DNA of 64,000 nucleotides. Origin: an uncultured Roseburia sp. GTDB lineage: Bacteria; Bacillota; Clostridia; Lachnospirales; Lachnospiraceae. Made by a program: the position numbers and the translations under genes. The stretch is from positions 22,160-86,159 of the forward strand of contig CAJTOI010000011.1 of assembly GCA_910577925.1 (NCBI GenBank). The letters are read 5' to 3'. Below the pieces are notes generated by a model that saw only the letters and a list, made by a program, of their open reading frames with translations, ran no database searches and was not told where the DNA came from. This document shows, in pieces, positions 61,872 through 64,000 of this stretch; position 1 is the first letter of the stretch, and every line of letters starts with the position of its first letter.

Positions 61872-63074
61872 ATGTATGAAAAAATGACAGATGATTTTCT
61901 GCGGGAACGGATGCTGGCGCGGGTATCGGATAAGCTGGATAAACGGCCGAGCGCCCTGATATATGACACGCACGAGGCGACGGCAAACGAACTCGCAATC
62001 TTATACATTGAACTTGAATATCTGGTTAAAAACTCATACGGCGATACGGCGGCCCGGGAATTTCTGACTTTACTGTGCAGGGACCGCGGAATTACGCCGG
62101 AACCGGCGAGCCGCGCCGTATTAAAAGGGGTATTCGAGCCGGACAACATTGATGTGACCGGGAAGCGGTTTAACATCGGGGATATCAATTATACGGTCAT
62201 GGAGCAGATTGCGCCCGGACAGTATCGGGTGGAATGTGAGTCGGAGGGCGTTATCGGAAACCGATATCTGGGACAGATGATACCGATGGACTACATACGG
62301 GGGCTGAACACGGCGGAGCTTGTGGAACTCTTAATTCCCGGGGAGGACGAGGAGGATACCGAAGCGCTGCGGAAGCGTTATTTTGACAGCTTTAACGAGC
62401 AGGCGTTCGGCGGAAACAGGACAGACTATGCCGCGAAAGTAAAGCGCATACCGGGCATCGGGGCTGTGAAGGTTACCCGCGTGTGGAACGGGGATATCCG
62501 TCCGGCCGAGCTGATTCCGACGAGTGCGGTCACGGCGTGGTATGAGTCCGTGATAGGCGGCCTTGACAAAGAGACGGCCGATTGGCTGTCTGCGGTCTAT
62601 CTGGCAGCGCTGCAGAAGAAATTGACGGTGGGAGGGACAGTGCTGGTTACGGTCGCAAATGCCGATGATTTCGGGGAGGCCGGCGACGTGCTGCTGAATG
62701 AAGTGCAGTCCGTGCTTGATCCGGAAGAACATGCGGGTGAGGGGTACGGGCTTGCGCCGATCGGACATGTCGTAACGGTGAAAAGTGCAGAACCCGTCGA
62801 GATAAACGTCAGTACAACGTTGACGTTTGAGGACGGGTACGGCTGGAATAACCTGGAAGCATCGATTACAGGTGCGGTGGATGACTATCTGCTGGAGCTT
62901 CGGAGCAAATGGGCGGACAGCAATGATACAGTCGTCAGAATCAGTCAGATTGAATCCCGGATTCTGTCGGTGCAGGGAGTGGCGGATATTAAGGATACAA
63001 AACTGAACGGAAACGCCGAAAACGTAATATTGGGCGCGTATGAAATTCCGGTAACGGGAGGTGTTGGCGCATGA
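61872..63074 (+). CDS. baseplate J protein (XkdT-like)
   Basis: 400 residues. Starts MYEKMTDDFLRERMLARVSD; the family core GNRTDYAAKVKRIPGIGAVKVTRVW and TISDPLVTV-like segments in the middle and the C-terminal VVRISQIESRILSVQGVADI match baseplate J/gp47. It forms the baseplate wedge with the DUF2634 and DUF2313 proteins. The ATG follows directly after the previous stop. Confidence 0.93.
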   Translation: MYEKMTDDFLRERMLARVSDKLDKRPSALIYDTHEATANELAILYIELEYLVKNSYGDTAAREFLTLLCRDRGITPEPASRAVLKGVFEPDNIDVTGKRFNIGDINYTVMEQIAPGQYRVECESEGVIGNRYLGQMIPMDYIRGLNTAELVELLIPGEDEEDTEALRKRYFDSFNEQAFGGNRTDYAAKVKRIPGIGAVKVTRVWNGDIRPAELIPTSAVTAWYESVIGGLDKETADWLSAVYLAALQKKLTVGGTVLVTVANADDFGEAGDVLLNEVQSVLDPEEHAGEGYGLAPIGHVVTVKSAEPVEINVSTTLTFEDGYGWNNLEASITGAVDDYLLELRSKWADSNDTVVRISQIESRILSVQGVADIKDTKLNGNAENVILGAYEIPVTGGVGA

Positions 63075-63601
63075 TTCGAGAAGTCGACCTTGTTTCCTAC
63101 TTACCGCCGTTTATGGCCAAGTACAGAGAACCGGCTGCGGCACTTGAGGCCGAAAATCCCGAGTTTCTGCTTGCGTGGAGCGCTGCGGACCGGATTTTAA
63201 ACAACCGGTTTCTGTCGACCGCGGACGAGTACGGAATTTCAAGATTTGAAAAAATGCTGAAGATTTATCCGGACAAAGCAGACGACATAGAAACGCGGAG
63301 AACGCGGGTGCTGCTGCGCTGGAACAACCGCGTGCCGTATACGCTGCGCAGCCTGACGGCGAAGCTGAATGAGGTTTTAAAAGGCGGGCATAACTTTGTG
63401 CTCGAGCTGAAGGAGTATGAGCTTGTTTTGACGGTATACGGGTTAGACGACAGTCAAAATGCGGAATTAGAGTATGTGCTGTCCGTAATGGTTCCGCTGA
63501 ATATAACGACAGACATCATATATGAAAGCCCGCTTGCGGGGAGTGTGTTTTTCGGCGGAATTATGCAGGAAGCAGATCTGATCGAACTGAGAGAAAGGTA
63601 G
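63071..63601 (+). CDS. DUF2313 (XkdU/YmfQ-like) baseplate protein
   Basis: 176 residues. IREVDLVSYLPPFMAKYREP, FLSTADEYGISRFEKMLKI and RRTRVLLRWNNRVPYTLRSL match DUF2313, the last wedge protein. Overlaps the previous stop by 4 nt (ATGA). Confidence 0.92.
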   Translation: MIREVDLVSYLPPFMAKYREPAAALEAENPEFLLAWSAADRILNNRFLSTADEYGISRFEKMLKIYPDKADDIETRRTRVLLRWNNRVPYTLRSLTAKLNEVLKGGHNFVLELKEYELVLTVYGLDDSQNAELEYVLSVMVPLNITTDIIYESPLAGSVFFGGIMQEADLIELRER

Positions 63602-63610
63602 GGAAAAGAG

Positions 63611-64000
63611 ATGGCATGGACAGGATTAACGCTGACGGTAGACGGAAGAAATGCGCTGAACCAGGCACAGATGAACAACAGATTGTGCTTTAAGGCGATT
63701 GTGATAGGGGACGGAAATCCTCCGGGAAATTTTGGGACGCAAAAGAGTCTGGTACATCCGTTATATGAGCTGACCGACTTGAAAGTCGACATGACGGACG
63801 AAGGCTGTGCTTTGACAGCGGACTTTCCTGCAGTCGACGCCGATTATTATTTTCGTGAAATCGGTGTGATCGTCGCCACGGAAGACGGCGATAAGCTGTA
63901 TGTGTATGATAATTGCGGGGACGATGCACAGTACATTGTGTCCACGACGGGGGCGGAGCGGACACAGAAGAGGATACGGCTTTATCTGACAATCAGTGAT
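63611..64000 (+). CDS. tail fibre, N-terminal part, cut by window end
   Basis: 130 codons are visible with no stop. It reads AWTGLTLTVDGRNALNQAQM and continues through FKAIVIGDGNPPG, VDADYYFREIGVIVATEDGD and RIRLYLTISD, the N-terminal baseplate-attachment domain of tail-collar fibres (DUF3751). The receptor-binding part lies beyond the window. The ATG has GGGAAAAGAG before it, 10 nt after the DUF2313 stop. Confidence 0.9.
   Translation, partial: MAWTGLTLTVDGRNALNQAQMNNRLCFKAIVIGDGNPPGNFGTQKSLVHPLYELTDLKVDMTDEGCALTADFPAVDADYYFREIGVIVATEDGDKLYVYDNCGDDAQYIVSTTGAERTQKRIRLYLTISD

Larger units (their letters stand above)
52697..64000. mobile_element. phage-tail-like element (probable tailocin), right end beyond window
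   Basis: A CI-like repressor and ImmA-like protease (minus) diverge from a continuous plus-strand contractile-tail cluster: terminator, small protein, sheath, tube, frameshifting chaperone, tape measure, LysM protein, hub, DUF2577, DUF2634, baseplate J, DUF2313, fibre. This is the PBSX/diffocin gene order without the head module that normally lies between regulator and sheath. No integrase or replication gene is seen. Left boundary is placed at the protease stop; no att repeat was found. Confidence 0.8.

Overview
The window looks like chromosome from a spore-forming gut Firmicute of the Lachnospiraceae (Clostridia) type. The clues are a paired GlgC/GlgD glycogen initiation system, adjacent spoIID and spoIIQ sporulation genes, many two-component, LacI, AraC and MerR regulators wired to glycoside hydrolases, a rubrerythrin/PerR pair, Gram-positive Shine-Dalgarno sites before almost every gene, and a long clostridial-type SRP RNA with an Alu domain. 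The taxonomic call rests on gene content and style, not on a marker-gene comparison.

Layout. 1-5 kb: 3' part of a DUF4143 ATPase, glgC-glgD (minus), a small unknown gene, rsmA. 5-10 kb: a repeat-rich membrane protein, spoIID-spoIIQ with candidate sporulation promoters, and a DEAD-box helicase with a structured leader. 10-19 kb: response regulator and sensor kinase, VanW-domain surface protein, acetyltransferase, metallophosphoesterase and DUF4474-like protein, TetR regulator and oleate hydratase. 19-24.6 kb: divergent GH1 and GH2 glycosidases, a TIM-barrel epimerase, and a MerR/TipA-type regulator with its own 19-bp-spacer promoter.

24.7-34.5 kb: a LacI-controlled alpha-glucoside locus (LacI, binding protein, two permeases, GH13 glucosidase, P-loop kinase-like protein, sucrose-phosphorylase-like GH13). 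Its first permease is cut by a 1126-bp IS1595-type insertion with an 8-bp target duplication; removing the element restores the frame. 34.5-47.3 kb: orphan HicB-like gene, rubrerythrin and PerR sharing an operator, tadA, SRP RNA, pta with a cre-like site, a cluster of DnaA-box-like 9-mers, YitT and UDP-sugar pyrophosphorylase, a small (p)ppGpp synthetase-like protein, EcsC and TauE proteins. Two convergent tRNAs (Pro GGG, Val GAC) follow. 47.9-52.6 kb: AraC regulator with GH88, KduD-type and RpiB-type enzymes, a likely route for unsaturated uronic acids released from glycosaminoglycans or similar polysaccharides.

52.7-64 kb (continuing beyond the window): a repressor and ImmA-type protease diverge from a complete contractile-tail gene set (terminator, sheath, tube, frameshifting chaperone, tape measure, LysM protein, hub, baseplate wedge, fibre). 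No capsid, terminase, portal, replication or integrase gene lies between the regulator and the tail genes. This fits a diffocin/PBSX-like phage-tail bacteriocin (tailocin). Its control region shows two tandem promoters, a divergent repressor promoter and three 17-bp operators of the form GTTGAA-N5-TTCAAC. The tail chaperone carries a textbook A AAA AAC slippery site followed directly by a stop codon and, 8 nt downstream, a GC-rich hairpin. This is the most interesting system in the window.
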